A stretch of 64,000 nt of DNA, from NCBI RefSeq assembly GCF_014926405.1, contig NZ_JACXXJ020000005.1, positions 2,733,001 to 2,797,000 on the forward strand, given 5' to 3'. Source of the DNA: Agrobacterium vitis (lineage in GTDB: Bacteria > Pseudomonadota > Alphaproteobacteria > Rhizobiales > Rhizobiaceae). The notes beneath the pieces were generated by a model. The model ran no database searches. It saw nothing but the letters and a program-made list of their open reading frames with translations, and was not told the origin of the DNA. The position numbers and the translations under genes are program-made. Positions 18,677 through 27,821 of this stretch are shown here, piece after piece; the first letter of the stretch is position 1, and every line of letters begins with the position of its first letter.

Positions 18677-19720
18677 TTAAATCTTGATGGTTTCAGCCGC
18701 AGCACCCCAGACATCCGTCAACACAAACCCACCCCCCAGTGGATCAAAGGCATCCAGGGCAACCTGGTGGATGCCATAGGTAAAGCCGCGTCCGGTAATG
18801 GTGGGAATGACGGCGGGGCGACCGGCAACGGTGGTCAGGCCTTGCAGACCGACCGTGAACTGCGAACCGATGATCGAGCGCGACAGAAAGCTGTCACCCG
18901 GCTTGACCCGACCACGCGCATGCAATGTGGCGAGATTGGCCGAATTTCCTGTGCCACAAGGCGAACGGTCCACTCTGCCCGGCCACATAGTGGTGCAGGT
19001 CCGCACAGCACCGTCTGGGTCCTCATCGCGAAACATCACATAAGCGACGCCGGAGATGGCCGGAATATCCGGATGGACGACCTGTATGCGCTGATTAATT
19101 TCGCCCTTCAACAGCATACCCGCCTCCACCAGACGGCGGGCATTGCCCGGTTCGATGGTCAGTCCGAGTTGGCGGACATCCACCAGTGCATAAAAAACCC
19201 CGCCATAGGCGAGATCGAAGCGAATCTCGCCCCAACTCTCCGTGGCAATCTGCGCGTCCAGTTCGTGAACGAAGGATGGCACCATGGTCAAGGTGACGCT
19301 GTCGCAATGCCCCTCTTTGCATTGAGCCACAGCCTTGACCAGCCCGGCGGCGGTTTCCAGCATCACCACCGTTTCCGGTTCCTGCATCTCGATCATGCCG
19401 CTTTCAAGCAGGGCCGTGGTGACGCAGATCGAGTTGGAACCGGAGCTGGCATGGGCCTGATCCGGCTGAAGGATGATGAAGGCGGCATCCGCTCGGCTGT
19501 CCTTGGCTGGTAGAAGCAGATTGACCGAGCCAATTGGCGCTCCGCGTGGCTCCAACACCAGAAAATGCCGCAGTTCCCGGCCTTTCGGGTCCGTATTCAG
19601 CCAATGCAACTGATCCGCCACCGTATCGCCGGGAATTTTCGGAACCCCACCAATCGCCACTTTGCCGATTTCGCCTTCGCAATGCACATCGAACAATTGC
19701 ATCATCCGCTTCCATCTCAT
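18677..19720 (-). CDS. Proline racemase family enzyme (probable trans-3-hydroxyproline dehydratase / 4-hydroxyproline epimerase)
   Basis: A 347-residue proline-racemase-superfamily protein. In true racemases two Cys act as acid/base. Here the first position is Ser93 (SSGSN) while the second Cys255 is kept (DRSPCGTGNSA). From recalled work on this superfamily, Ser/Cys or Thr/Cys pairs mark trans-3-hydroxy-L-proline dehydratases and bifunctional dehydratase/epimerases rather than proline racemases. The start MRWKR at 19720 has GGAGG eight bases upstream; a TTG 42 bases earlier is less likely. No hydroxyproline transporter or dehydrogenase is adjacent, so function rests on the family alone. Confidence 0.75.
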   Translation of the reverse strand: MRWKRMMQLFDVHCEGEIGKVAIGGVPKIPGDTVADQLHWLNTDPKGRELRHFLVLEPRGAPIGSVNLLLPAKDSRADAAFIILQPDQAHASSGSNSICVTTALLESGMIEMQEPETVVMLETAAGLVKAVAQCKEGHCDSVTLTMVPSFVHELDAQIATESWGEIRFDLAYGGVFYALVDVRQLGLTIEPGNARRLVEAGMLLKGEINQRIQVVHPDIPAISGVAYVMFRDEDPDGAVRTCTTMWPGRVDRSPCGTGNSANLATLHARGRVKPGDSFLSRSIIGSQFTVGLQGLTTVAGRPAVIPTITGRGFTYGIHQVALDAFDPLGGGFVLTDVWGAAAETIKI

Positions 19721-19770
19721 CGCGGCATCCTCCGGTTCGTGGCTGATCAATTCCTCAAGCAAAAGGCGAT

Positions 19771-19793
19771 CTACTGCATAATTCCTGAAACCG
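19771..19793 (+). repeat. Dispersed intergenic repeat, copy B
   Basis: CTACTGCATAATTCC, then TG, then AAACCG: 21 of 23 bases match copy A at 5939-5961 (which lies on the minus strand). Copy B is followed by an imperfect inverted counterpart (ATTCAAGGTGGTAATTAT). It lies just upstream of the racemase-family gene. Confidence 0.6.
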
Positions 19794-19827
19794 AAATCGA
19801 TTCAAGGTGGTAATTATAGCGCAGAGA

Positions 19828-21078
19828 TCACCGTGGCACTGTGTCACCGACGGAGGTAACCGTCGAGCCAGCGCTTTCGCCCAGCTTTTTCAGCTGGTCA
19901 CCATAGTTTCGGCGGGTCCGGGGGTCGAAGATCATGATCGGCGCGCTGATTGCGGTGCTGGCGGCCTGACCGATCGTGTTGGTGGCGCCGATGGTGACGG
20001 CACCGAGGGCTTCGCCGACACCCACCTGCGAATCCGTGACGGTCTGTCCGGCAATCAGCCGTCCGCCGATCAGCCGCACCACTTCCGGGCTTTCGGCGAA
20101 CTTGCCGTGGTTCAGCCTATCGCCAGTTTTCAGCTTGGTCAGGTCGAGAACGGTGATGCCAGCCTTTTCGAGCACGCTTCGATACGGTTCATTGGCCGGA
20201 TTGATCTGCCCCAACCGGTCGACATTGCCGGAAATACGCCGGGAAATACTCAGCGCCCGGTCATCCTGAGAAACGAACAGGGTGAAATGCGGTGGCTTTG
20301 GCCCTAATGCCTGAAACTGCTTGCCGAACACATCGACATCCAGATCCGGAGAGGCAAGAATGACATTGGTAATCTTGGCATTGACGCCGCCATGGCGGAT
20401 GGCCATTTGCCGCAGCGCTTCGACGGCAAGCCACGACCCCATCGAATGCGCCATGACCGTCACATCCGAAACCTGCGGGTCGCTGGTCATGCGGGTCAGC
20501 ATCTCTTCCAGGGCATCGCGGGAATAATTGGTGCTTTCCTTGTCGTAATTATAGTCGAAAATACTGGCGCGAGACGGCCAGGTAAACACCATTGGCACCA
20601 CATCCGTGCCTGAATCGTGAACGATCTGGGCAAAGCGATAGAAGGAATCCTCGTAGGTATTATTGAACCCGTGCACGAATAGCAGCACGCGGTGCTTGCC
20701 CTTTGCGTGGGTGTTCAGCCAGGCCCGGCGCTGCGGGTCGGTCTGAATGGGCTGGACGGCAACGGTCGTGAAGTCCTTGCGCGGATCCGGCGGCAGTTTC
20801 TTTGGCCATTGAACCTCGCCGATCTTGCGGTTTGCGGCGGGAGGAATCGAAATGGTGACGGCATCGATCAACAGACCCGTTCCGCGCTCGCCGCTGAACA
20901 GGATCGATTTATCTTCGGAGGGGGCGCGGGTCGTCGCAGCCAGGAGATTGACCTCGCTGGCATTGGCGGCCTTAACCGCCGCGCCGACCGGCTTCATCAC
21001 GCCCACCGCCCGCGACGCGCAGCCCACCAACAGTACGCCGAGCATGATAATAGCGAGCGGCCGAGCCGCCGAGCGCAT
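19828..21078 (-). CDS. DUF900-type alpha/beta hydrolase lipoprotein
   Basis: A 416-residue predicted lipoprotein. From the Met at 21078 the N-terminus is a classical type II signal (RSAARPLAIIMLGVLLVGC), with the lipobox Cys at residue 20. The body is an alpha/beta hydrolase of the DUF900 family: oxyanion region LLFVHGFNNT, nucleophile Ser in AHSMGS, and a later Asp in ASPDLDVD. A longer open frame to 21219 would place the lipobox unusually far inside, and no clear ribosome site marks any start, so the start is uncertain. It is probably an envelope-anchored esterase or lipase of unknown substrate. Confidence 0.75.
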   Translation of the reverse strand: MRSAARPLAIIMLGVLLVGCASRAVGVMKPVGAAVKAANASEVNLLAATTRAPSEDKSILFSGERGTGLLIDAVTISIPPAANRKIGEVQWPKKLPPDPRKDFTTVAVQPIQTDPQRRAWLNTHAKGKHRVLLFVHGFNNTYEDSFYRFAQIVHDSGTDVVPMVFTWPSRASIFDYNYDKESTNYSRDALEEMLTRMTSDPQVSDVTVMAHSMGSWLAVEALRQMAIRHGGVNAKITNVILASPDLDVDVFGKQFQALGPKPPHFTLFVSQDDRALSISRRISGNVDRLGQINPANEPYRSVLEKAGITVLDLTKLKTGDRLNHGKFAESPEVVRLIGGRLIAGQTVTDSQVGVGEALGAVTIGATNTIGQAASTAISAPIMIFDPRTRRNYGDQLKKLGESAGSTVTSVGDTVPR

Positions 21079-21281
21079 GGAAATAGAGAGGCCACGCCGC
21101 CTTGAGCGGCGGGGAAGAGCTGTGATGTTTTGCTTTTCAGGAAGAGATGGGGCGGATAGGTCGGCATGCGGCTTGATCATTGTCGGGTCCGGTCTATATC
21201 CGTCCCGGGTCAGCATCATGCAGCCCGGCTCTGGTGTCGAAACCGGTTTATCGTCATTAGACGCTTGACACCAGTCAAATC

Positions 21282-22769
21282 TTATCGGCGCATGGTTCCT
21301 GTCTCACGCATCGATTGATGCCAGGAAAACGCCTCTTCGAGAATGTGAGGCGTATGACCGCCACGCACGAGCGCCCTCTGATAGTAGTCAGCAAGCTGGT
21401 CGCGGTAATCAGGATGCACGCAGTTGTCGAGCACCAGCCGCGCCCTTTCGCGCGGTGCCAGGCCCCGCAGATCGGCAAGCCCCTGTTCAGTGATGAGAAT
21501 ATCAACGTCGTGTTCGGTATGATCGACATGGCTAACCATCGGAACGACAGAGGAAATCGCCCCATTCTTGGCAATCGACTTGGTGACGAAAATCGACAGA
21601 TAGGCATTGCGGGCAAAATCACCGGATCCGCCGATGCCGTTCATCATCTGTGTGCCGCTGACATGGGTGGAATTGACATTGCCATAGAGGTCGAATTCAA
21701 GCGCCGTATTGATGCAGATTAGCCCCAGCCGCCGAATGACTTCCGGATGGTTGCTGATTTCCTGCGGGCGTAGCACGAGGTGATGCTTGTATTCAGCCAG
21801 TTTTGGCAGGACTTTCTGATACATTTCCGCCGACAATGTAATGGACGACGCAGAGGCGAAACTCATCTTGCCGGCATCGATCAATTCAAAGGTCGAATCC
21901 TGCAAAACTTCCGAATACATCTTCAAGTCATGGAACGGTGTATCGATAAAGCCATGCAACACGGCATTGGCAATGGTGCCGATCCCGGCCTGCAACGGTT
22001 GGAGATCGTAGCCCATCCGACCTTGGCGCACTTCGTTGAGCAAAAGCTCGATCAGGTGACCGGCAATGGCCTTGGTATCGTCGTCCGGCGGCTGAATGGG
22101 GGCCGAGCTGTCATGTTTTTCAGAGACGACAATGGCGACAATTTTTTCCGGAGCTATGGAAATATAGGGCAGCCCGACACGGCTTTCCGGCGTCACAACG
22201 GGGATCGGCATGCGGGCCGGGCGCCGCGACGGGATATAGATGTCATGCAGGCCTTCAAGCGTGATCGGCTGCGACAGGTTCAGTTCAATGATCACCTTCT
22301 TGGCAAGAATGGCAAAACTGGCAGAATTGCCAACCGATGTGGTCCGCACAATGCCACCATGCTCGGTAATGGCCACCGCCTCAATGATGGCAATATCGAC
22401 CGGCGCGATCTGACCGGTGCGCAATTGCTCCACCGTTTCCGAAAGATGCTGGTCGATGAACATCACCTCCCCGGCATTGATCGCCTTGCGCAGCGCCGGA
22501 TCCGCCTGGAATGGCATACGCCGCGACACGACATGGGCCTCGACAAGCGTCTTGTCGAGATCATTGCCCAGCGACGCGCCGGTCATCAGTGTGATCTTCA
22601 AAGGATGCTTGCGAGCCCGCTCCGCCAGCGCCATCGGCACCGCCTTGGCTTCACCGGCGCGGGTAAAGCCGCTCATGCCGATGGTCATGCCGTCTTCTAT
22701 CATGGCGGCGGCCTCGTCGGCCGTGACCAGCTTGTCCATCAGAGGCCTGTAGCGAATACGATCACGCAG
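21282..22769 (-). CDS. Acetyl-CoA hydrolase / succinyl-CoA:acetate CoA-transferase family
   Basis: A 495-residue class I CoA-transferase of the Ach1/SCACT type. It has the two-domain layout of the family, with GMSGFTRAGEAKAVP near the N-terminus, the presumed catalytic Glu in ALEFDLYGNVNSTH, the GIGGSGDFARNAYLS loop, and late ITEQGLADLRGL. Such enzymes pass CoA between acetate and succinate or hydrolyse acetyl-CoA, acting in acetate metabolism in the cytoplasm. The start at 22769 has GAGGAG upstream; 21 further codons are open but lack a site. It stands alone, and hydrolase versus transferase activity is not settled by sequence. Confidence 0.85.
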   Translation of the reverse strand: MRDRIRYRPLMDKLVTADEAAAMIEDGMTIGMSGFTRAGEAKAVPMALAERARKHPLKITLMTGASLGNDLDKTLVEAHVVSRRMPFQADPALRKAINAGEVMFIDQHLSETVEQLRTGQIAPVDIAIIEAVAITEHGGIVRTTSVGNSASFAILAKKVIIELNLSQPITLEGLHDIYIPSRRPARMPIPVVTPESRVGLPYISIAPEKIVAIVVSEKHDSSAPIQPPDDDTKAIAGHLIELLLNEVRQGRMGYDLQPLQAGIGTIANAVLHGFIDTPFHDLKMYSEVLQDSTFELIDAGKMSFASASSITLSAEMYQKVLPKLAEYKHHLVLRPQEISNHPEVIRRLGLICINTALEFDLYGNVNSTHVSGTQMMNGIGGSGDFARNAYLSIFVTKSIAKNGAISSVVPMVSHVDHTEHDVDILITEQGLADLRGLAPRERARLVLDNCVHPDYRDQLADYYQRALVRGGHTPHILEEAFSWHQSMRETGTMRR

Positions 22770-23259
22770 CATCGGAAATCCATCTCCTCTATCGTCAGGC
22801 CTGTCCGGAAGGGATACTTCGGCCCACGCCAACGCTTTTCGCCCGGTCAGGCTTAATCACGTCAATTGTAACATCTTGTGTTATTTTCATAATTTACCCC
22901 CATGGCACCAAACTCGCCGGTGAATACTGGAGTAATGTCGGCGCGATAAAACGCGATTGCCGGGTGGTCGGCATTGACATATCTCAAGTGGGGACATTGC
23001 GCGCGGCGCGGGTGCTTGCGCTATCAAACGTAGCCGTCCATGCAAGATGGCGAGCGTCCGGACGGACGACTTAGCGTATAGGTATAAAGACCTGAATACT
23101 GTCGTTAGAGCATTTCCAGCAAAAGTGCTTAGCGGTTTTGCGTCCGGAAATGCGTCAAACAAAGGGTCAGAGTATTTATGCGTTTCCAGAAAACACGGAA
23201 ATGCTCTTAGGGCGCACGTTAACGTAACGGCGTATGGGCCTTAAGACGGGCCTATGGGA
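22770..23259. other. Long intergenic region with RIME-like repeat
   Basis: 490 bases with no supported gene. It holds the promoter of the leftward CoA-transferase gene and, at 23106-23211, a palindromic repetitive element. Short open frames here are overlapped by the repeat and look non-coding. Confidence 0.5.
23106..23211. repeat. RIME-type palindromic intergenic element
   Basis: Outer arms AGAGCATTTCC and GGAAATGCTCT are exact inverted repeats about 80 bases apart. The interior carries further GCGGTTTTGCGTCCGGAAATGCG-like segments, with TTTCC/GGAAA repeated. Arm sequence and size match the Rhizobium intergenic mosaic element class as I remember it. This is a non-coding nested hairpin. Confidence 0.65.
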
Positions 23260-23745
23260 TCAGGCGGTAATCGACGGTGCCGAGGTCGAGATGGTCGATG
23301 ATGCAGACGATGTCCCGGCAGCAATGGGCGAGGATATCGCATTGCTTCCACTGGCGGCGAAGCCGCTATCAGGCTGGGCAGGTTTGGCTCCCTGTTGATT
23401 TTTCGAGCTGTCGCCGACATCAGGCACCTCAATCTCCGTGGTATCAGCCATGCGATCATACGCATCCTGCGCCTGGGGCAGAGGCACATCCGGGAAGACC
23501 CGGCCAGCATCCAGAAGGGCAAACAACACGAGAGCGGGAGGCCGCACGACGTTCAGAATGACCTTATCCAGAACATTGTCACCATTTCGCGCATCAAGCG
23601 CCAGATTATAGGTCTCCCGTTCGGCAAGACTTAAGGTCTCCGGCAAAACGGCTCCTTCCTGCAATGGGCTGGCCTGAAAAGGACTGGCCGTATCTTCTTT
23701 TGCCGCACCCGCAGAAGGAACCGAGGTGTTAAGTTGAACAATCAT
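23260..23745 (-). CDS. Hypothetical protein, low-complexity C-terminus
   Basis: A 161-residue protein that I do not recognise. Residues 1-35 and 105-161 are rich in Ser, Ala, Thr, Pro and Gln and probably disordered. The middle (about 40-95) is more ordered, with TLSLAERETYNLALDARN and VILNVVRPPALVLFALL, a hydrophobic stretch too short and Pro-broken to be a sure membrane helix. No signal peptide. GAGG eight bases before the ATG supports translation. It is flanked by repeats, not in an operon, and may be lineage-specific. Confidence 0.5.
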   Translation of the reverse strand: MIVQLNTSVPSAGAAKEDTASPFQASPLQEGAVLPETLSLAERETYNLALDARNGDNVLDKVILNVVRPPALVLFALLDAGRVFPDVPLPQAQDAYDRMADTTEIEVPDVGDSSKNQQGAKPAQPDSGFAASGSNAISSPIAAGTSSASSTISTSAPSITA

Positions 23746-23855
23746 ACTTGATCCTCACACTCTATCCGGGAGGAATTTATCATGGCCAAGTATGCATTCA
23801 GCTAAATCAATGATTCGATTTTTATCAACCGACCTATTTGAAACGGAGAGCCTCT

Positions 23856-23896
23856 GGATCTTTTTGTTGCCATTTGTCCTTTCAGGAAAACCAGCC
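23856..23896 (-). repeat. Dispersed repeat (copy 2 of 2)
   Basis: On the minus strand, TGGTTTTCCTGAAAGGACAA followed by an A-rich tail. It resembles 18487-18522 at about 27 of 34 bases. It lies just downstream of the MFS gene. Confidence 0.45.
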
Positions 23897-23926
23897 TCTC
23901 CTTTTCCCTGACAATGGCTCCTCGTC

Positions 23927-25219
23927 TCAACGGGCTGCCGAGAGCGCCGAGCGACCGGTTTTCTCCAGAGTAATCGCCAGGATCGAGGCCAGCAGGCAGA
24001 AAGCTCCGGCGATGAAGAAAGCGGGTAAATAGCTCTGCAACTCCGTGCGCGACAGACCGGCGCCATAGGCCGCAGTCGCAGCGCCGAGTTGGTGACCGGT
24101 AAAGACCCAGCCGAAAACGATACCTGCTTTCTCACGACCGAAGCGGTCGGCGGCGATCTTGACGGTTGGAGGCACGGTGGCAATCCAGTCGAGGCCGTAA
24201 AAGACAGCAAAGATCGATAGCCCATAAAAGCTGAAATCGCTGAACGGCAGGAAGAGCAATGACAGGCCACGTAGACCGTAATACCAGAAAAGCAGCCAAC
24301 GATTGTCGAAGCGGTCGGACAGCCAACCGGAGCCGATCGTCCCGAAGAAGTCGAAAATGCCCATCACCGCAAGCACGCTGGCGGCGGCCACCGGCAGAAT
24401 GCCGAAATCGCCGCAGAGCGTGACGAAATGCGTCTGGATCAGGCCATTGGTGCTCAGCCCGCAGATGAAGAACGTCGCAAACAGAATCCAGAAGGTGGAC
24501 GTCTTTGACACCTCCCTGAGCACGGAAACGGGTGTTGCCAGCATTGTCAGCAGGCCACCGGCTTGCTGAGGTGGCGGCGTCACCTGTTCCTCCCCGAAAG
24601 AGGGAAGGTTGAGATCGGAGGGGCGGTCACGCATAACCGCCAACACGATCAGAGCAGCCAACAGGATCATGCCGCAGACGAAAAACACTGTCATTCGCCA
24701 GCCGTAGCTTTCCGTCAATTGCGCCATCAGCGGCAGAAAAACCAATTGGCCGGTAGCCGAGCTTGCCGAGAGCATGCCGACGACGAGGCCGCGATGCCTG
24801 GTGAACCAGCGGGCCGAAACGGTAGCCGCGAGCACCATGGCTGTCAGGCCTGTACCGAGGCCGACGACCACGCCCCAAAGCACCAGAAGCTGCCAGATCT
24901 TCGTCATGAACAATGACCCAATGAAGCCGCTGGAAATCAGGATCATTGCGAAGACGATGACTTTCCGGACGCCGAAATAATTCATGAACGCCGCCGAGAA
25001 CGGCCCCATCAGGCCAAACAGCACCAGCCGTACGGCAAGCGCCGAAGAAATCTGCGAGGTTTCCCAGCCAAACTCGTCCTGAAGTGGCTTGATGAGCACG
25101 CCAGGCGCGCCCATCGCACCTGCCGTGACCAGCATGGTGAGGAAGGTTGCCGCGACGACGATCCAGCCATAATGGATGTTACGCCGTGCCAGCATGGAGG
25201 CAAGTGCATTGGAGATCAT
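23927..25219 (-). CDS. MFS transporter
   Basis: A 430-residue major facilitator with about 12 hydrophobic helices and a cytoplasmic loop near residues 190-220 containing DRPSDLNLPSFGEEQ. The N-terminal YGWIVVAATFL and GAPGVLIKPLQDEFGW resemble the oxalate/formate and monocarboxylate branch of the superfamily, so an organic anion is a fair guess. A GTG 21 bases earlier could also start. It begins 32 bases after the LysR stop on the same strand, and the two are likely cotranscribed, leading away from the TRAP/aminotransferase operon. Confidence 0.8.
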   Translation of the reverse strand: MISNALASMLARRNIHYGWIVVAATFLTMLVTAGAMGAPGVLIKPLQDEFGWETSQISSALAVRLVLFGLMGPFSAAFMNYFGVRKVIVFAMILISSGFIGSLFMTKIWQLLVLWGVVVGLGTGLTAMVLAATVSARWFTRHRGLVVGMLSASSATGQLVFLPLMAQLTESYGWRMTVFFVCGMILLAALIVLAVMRDRPSDLNLPSFGEEQVTPPPQQAGGLLTMLATPVSVLREVSKTSTFWILFATFFICGLSTNGLIQTHFVTLCGDFGILPVAAASVLAVMGIFDFFGTIGSGWLSDRFDNRWLLFWYYGLRGLSLLFLPFSDFSFYGLSIFAVFYGLDWIATVPPTVKIAADRFGREKAGIVFGWVFTGHQLGAATAAYGAGLSRTELQSYLPAFFIAGAFCLLASILAITLEKTGRSALSAAR

Positions 25220-25251
25220 GAGACTATTCCAGGGTGACACTGGTTGAGGTG

Positions 25252-26115
25252 TTATGCGGTAGAAAGAGAATGCTGGAATTCCGCACGCAGGAACGTCGCC
25301 AATTGCCTGACCGGCAGGCGCGGTTGTTGGGGCAGAACCATTGCCAGCCGCAGGATCGGCAATTCCGGCAGGCCATCATCAATCCCCAGCTTGCGCCAGT
25401 TCGCAGGCACGGCCGTCTCCGGCAGAACCGTCAACAGGTCTCCTGAATGAACCGCCAGCTGAATTCCAGCAATATCCGATGACGAATAGACAATCCGCCA
25501 ACGGCGATCCGCACGATCAAGCGCTGCCAGAACCTGTGGCCGGGACCGGCAGCCGTCCGGAAAAAGCGCCAGTTGAACGGTACTGCTGTGTTCCGGGTAA
25601 CGGTTTGGCGCCGCGCACCAAACCTGCCGTTCCAGGCGGATCAACTCCCCCTTAGGCTCTGCCGGACTTTGCGTAATGATGGCAATATCCAGCTCCCGGC
25701 TTTCAACCATGCCTTCCAGATGGTGAGAGAAATCATATTGCAGGTCCAGATTGACCTTGGGATGCTGTGGCGCAAAACGCTGCATCAGCGCCGTGCCAAA
25801 CAACGTCAGGTAGTCATCGGGCATGCCGAGCCGGACGCGGCTTTCATTGCGGCCTTCAAGCAGCGTCGCCAGGGCTTCATCCTCGATTGCCCGTATGCGC
25901 CGCGCATAGCCAAGCAATCTTTCCCCGATCGGCGTCAAGGTGACCCGGCGATGCCCGCGATCGAACAACCGCAGATCAAGACGCTCTTCCCATTTGCCGA
26001 TCGCCATGCTGACCGCGGCCTGCGTGCGTCCCAGCCGTTCTGCCGCCGCCGTGAAACTGCCCGTCTCGGCAACAGCTACAAAGCTTGCCAGTGCGTCGCT
26101 ATCGAGATTGCGCAT
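25252..26115 (-). CDS. LysR family transcriptional regulator
   Basis: A 287-residue LysR regulator: N-terminal winged helix-turn-helix (about 5-64; FVAVAETGSFTAAAERLGRTQAAVS, then LFDRGHRRVTLT), a linker helix, and the periplasmic-binding-fold effector domain. It is transcribed away from the TRAP operon across a 181-base divergent region that contains a 10-base inverted repeat, the normal arrangement for a LysR activator of the neighbouring genes. The probable inducer is the TRAP substrate or a product of it, which is inference. Confidence 0.85.
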   Translation of the reverse strand: MRNLDSDALASFVAVAETGSFTAAAERLGRTQAAVSMAIGKWEERLDLRLFDRGHRRVTLTPIGERLLGYARRIRAIEDEALATLLEGRNESRVRLGMPDDYLTLFGTALMQRFAPQHPKVNLDLQYDFSHHLEGMVESRELDIAIITQSPAEPKGELIRLERQVWCAAPNRYPEHSSTVQLALFPDGCRSRPQVLAALDRADRRWRIVYSSSDIAGIQLAVHSGDLLTVLPETAVPANWRKLGIDDGLPELPILRLAMVLPQQPRLPVRQLATFLRAEFQHSLSTA

Positions 26116-26221
26116 TCTGCTCCGCCATTGACCAATCGACCGTCGAAACGCTTCCTATCTCCCAAAGCGCAACCGTTTCAGAAAACGGCTGCTATCAGCG
26201 GCGCTTATGCATCAATAATAA

Positions 26222-26252
26222 AATTGTCATTTTCAGCCGCGCAATGACAATT
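26222..26252. promoter_or_regulatory. Inverted repeat in LysR/TRAP divergent promoter
   Basis: AATTGTCATT (26222-26231) and AATGACAATT (26243-26252) are perfect 10-base inverted repeats separated by 11 bases. They sit 45 bases before the dctP start, midway to the LysR gene. Candidate operator for the LysR regulator. Confidence 0.55.
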
Positions 26253-26296
26253 ATTCTCATGCTGCGTCAACACAAGAAGAACGTAAAGGGGAATTC

Positions 26297-27292
26297 ATGT
26301 TCACTCTCAACAAAAGCAGCCGGCTGCCGGCCATCATGCTCGGCACCGTACTTGGTCTTTCCAGCCTTTGGTCCAGCACCGCCAATGCTGAAACAACATT
26401 GCGGCTGGCGCATGCTTCGGCGCCTGAAAGCCTGATCAACGAAGCAGTTCAAAAATTCGCAACAGAAGTTGGGGAGAACACCAAGGGTTCGGTCAAGGTT
26501 CAGATCTTCCCGAATGCCCAACTGGGCGACGAAGGCCCAATCGCCGACGGCGTCGGTGCGGGGTCGATCGATATCGGTCTTGGCGGTGCGGTCGATGCCA
26601 TCGATCCGCGCCTTAACGTGCTGTCGCTACCGTTCCTGTTCAAGGACGCATCAAACGTTCACGCATTTCTTGATGGCGAACAAGGCCAGAAGATCCAACG
26701 CCTCGGCGAGGAGCGCGGCTATGTGATGCTCGGCGTGCTCGACTCCGGCTTTCGCCAGTTTGCGACCAATAAACCTATCGAAAAGCCTGCGGATCTGGCT
26801 GGCGTAAAAATTCGCACGCCTCCCAATCCAGTCATTCTCGCCACCATGAAGCAGCTTGGCGCCTTGGCAGAATCCATTCCTTTCGGTCAGGTCTATACAG
26901 CGCTGCAATCGCATGTCGTTGCTGCCGTCGAGCCTGAAATGCGCGATTACTGGGACTCCAAATGGTACGAAGTCGCCAAGGACCTGTCGATCTCCAATTA
27001 TATCTGGACCGCCAACTGGTGGTACATGAACAAGGATAAGCTGGATTCGCTGACGCCTGACGAACAGGCCGCCGTGAAGAAGGCCGCGACAGACACCGTC
27101 GTCTGGTATCGTAGCGCGCTGGACAAGGCCTATGCCGACACCCAGAAGAAGCTCGAGGGCAAGGGCGTCAAGGTGACGAAAGTCGACACCGCACCGTTTG
27201 CTGCTCTGGTCTCGCCGGTCTACGAGCAGTTCTCGAAAGAATGGGGCAGTGACCTCGTGTCGGCGGTGAAACAAGCCGCCAGCGCGAACTGA
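26297..27292 (+). CDS. dctP: TRAP transporter substrate-binding protein (DctP)
   Basis: A 331-residue periplasmic receptor. The signal peptide ends at about residue 31 (ANA/ET). The DctP fold shows LRLAHASAPES, GSVKVQIFPNAQLG, and the anchoring arginine region GVKIRTPPNPVILATMKQLGA, in which the Arg typically salt-bridges a substrate carboxylate. AAGGGG precedes the ATG. It heads the operon dctP-dctQ-dctM-aminotransferase. The class III aminotransferase suggests an amino or keto acid ligand rather than a C4-dicarboxylate. Confidence 0.88.
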   Translation: MFTLNKSSRLPAIMLGTVLGLSSLWSSTANAETTLRLAHASAPESLINEAVQKFATEVGENTKGSVKVQIFPNAQLGDEGPIADGVGAGSIDIGLGGAVDAIDPRLNVLSLPFLFKDASNVHAFLDGEQGQKIQRLGEERGYVMLGVLDSGFRQFATNKPIEKPADLAGVKIRTPPNPVILATMKQLGALAESIPFGQVYTALQSHVVAAVEPEMRDYWDSKWYEVAKDLSISNYIWTANWWYMNKDKLDSLTPDEQAAVKKAATDTVVWYRSALDKAYADTQKKLEGKGVKVTKVDTAPFAALVSPVYEQFSKEWGSDLVSAVKQAASAN

Positions 27293-27302
27293 GGCGTCAC
27301 CC

Positions 27303-27821
27303 ATGGATCATTTTTCAGAAAACCCCTCACCCGGCGGGTGGGGGTGGTTGAAGCGCATCTTCGAGTTTGCGGGTGTGCTGGCCTTCATCATCATGTTCGG
27401 ATCAACCCTGCTTGGCGTGATTGCTCGCTATTTCGGTTTGGGCGGTTTCGAATGGTCTTTCGAAGTCGCGGGGATCGCTTTCATCTGGATCATCTTCATC
27501 GGGTTGATCAATGCCGAAGTCCGGGGTGAAAACGTGGCTTTCGAGGCCTTCAAGCACAGTGCTCCACCCCGTCTGCGGGCCGCCTTCGATGCCATCGCCA
27601 ATCTGGCGCTGCTGACCATGGGACTGGCTTTCGTCATCAGCGGCTGGGCGGTCTGGCAGCGTTCTTGGAAGGTGCCGACATCCGTCTTGCGCATGCCAAC
27701 AGGCGTGATCACGGCGACCATCCTCATTCTCGGCGTCGCAGCCGTCTGCATTGCGCTCTACCGCCTTTCCCACAGGGTTCATCCCCTGCCCGGAAAGCCA
27801 CAGGAAGGATCACTGCGATGA
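27303..27821 (+). CDS. dctQ: TRAP transporter small membrane subunit (DctQ)
   Basis: A 172-residue protein with four hydrophobic segments (about 20-43, 55-73, 93-115, 133-155), the usual DctQ topology, and the conserved EVAGIAFIWIIFIG region. It begins 10 bases after dctP, and its stop overlaps the start of dctM (ATGA). It couples the binding protein to the large permease in sodium-driven uptake. Confidence 0.85.
   Translation: MDHFSENPSPGGWGWLKRIFEFAGVLAFIIMFGSTLLGVIARYFGLGGFEWSFEVAGIAFIWIIFIGLINAEVRGENVAFEAFKHSAPPRLRAAFDAIANLALLTMGLAFVISGWAVWQRSWKVPTSVLRMPTGVITATILILGVAAVCIALYRLSHRVHPLPGKPQEGSLR

Noticed and set aside
22887..23162. 91-codon leftward frame in the 22.8-23.2 kb gap
   Set aside because: Overlaps the palindromic repeat and has no ribosome site.
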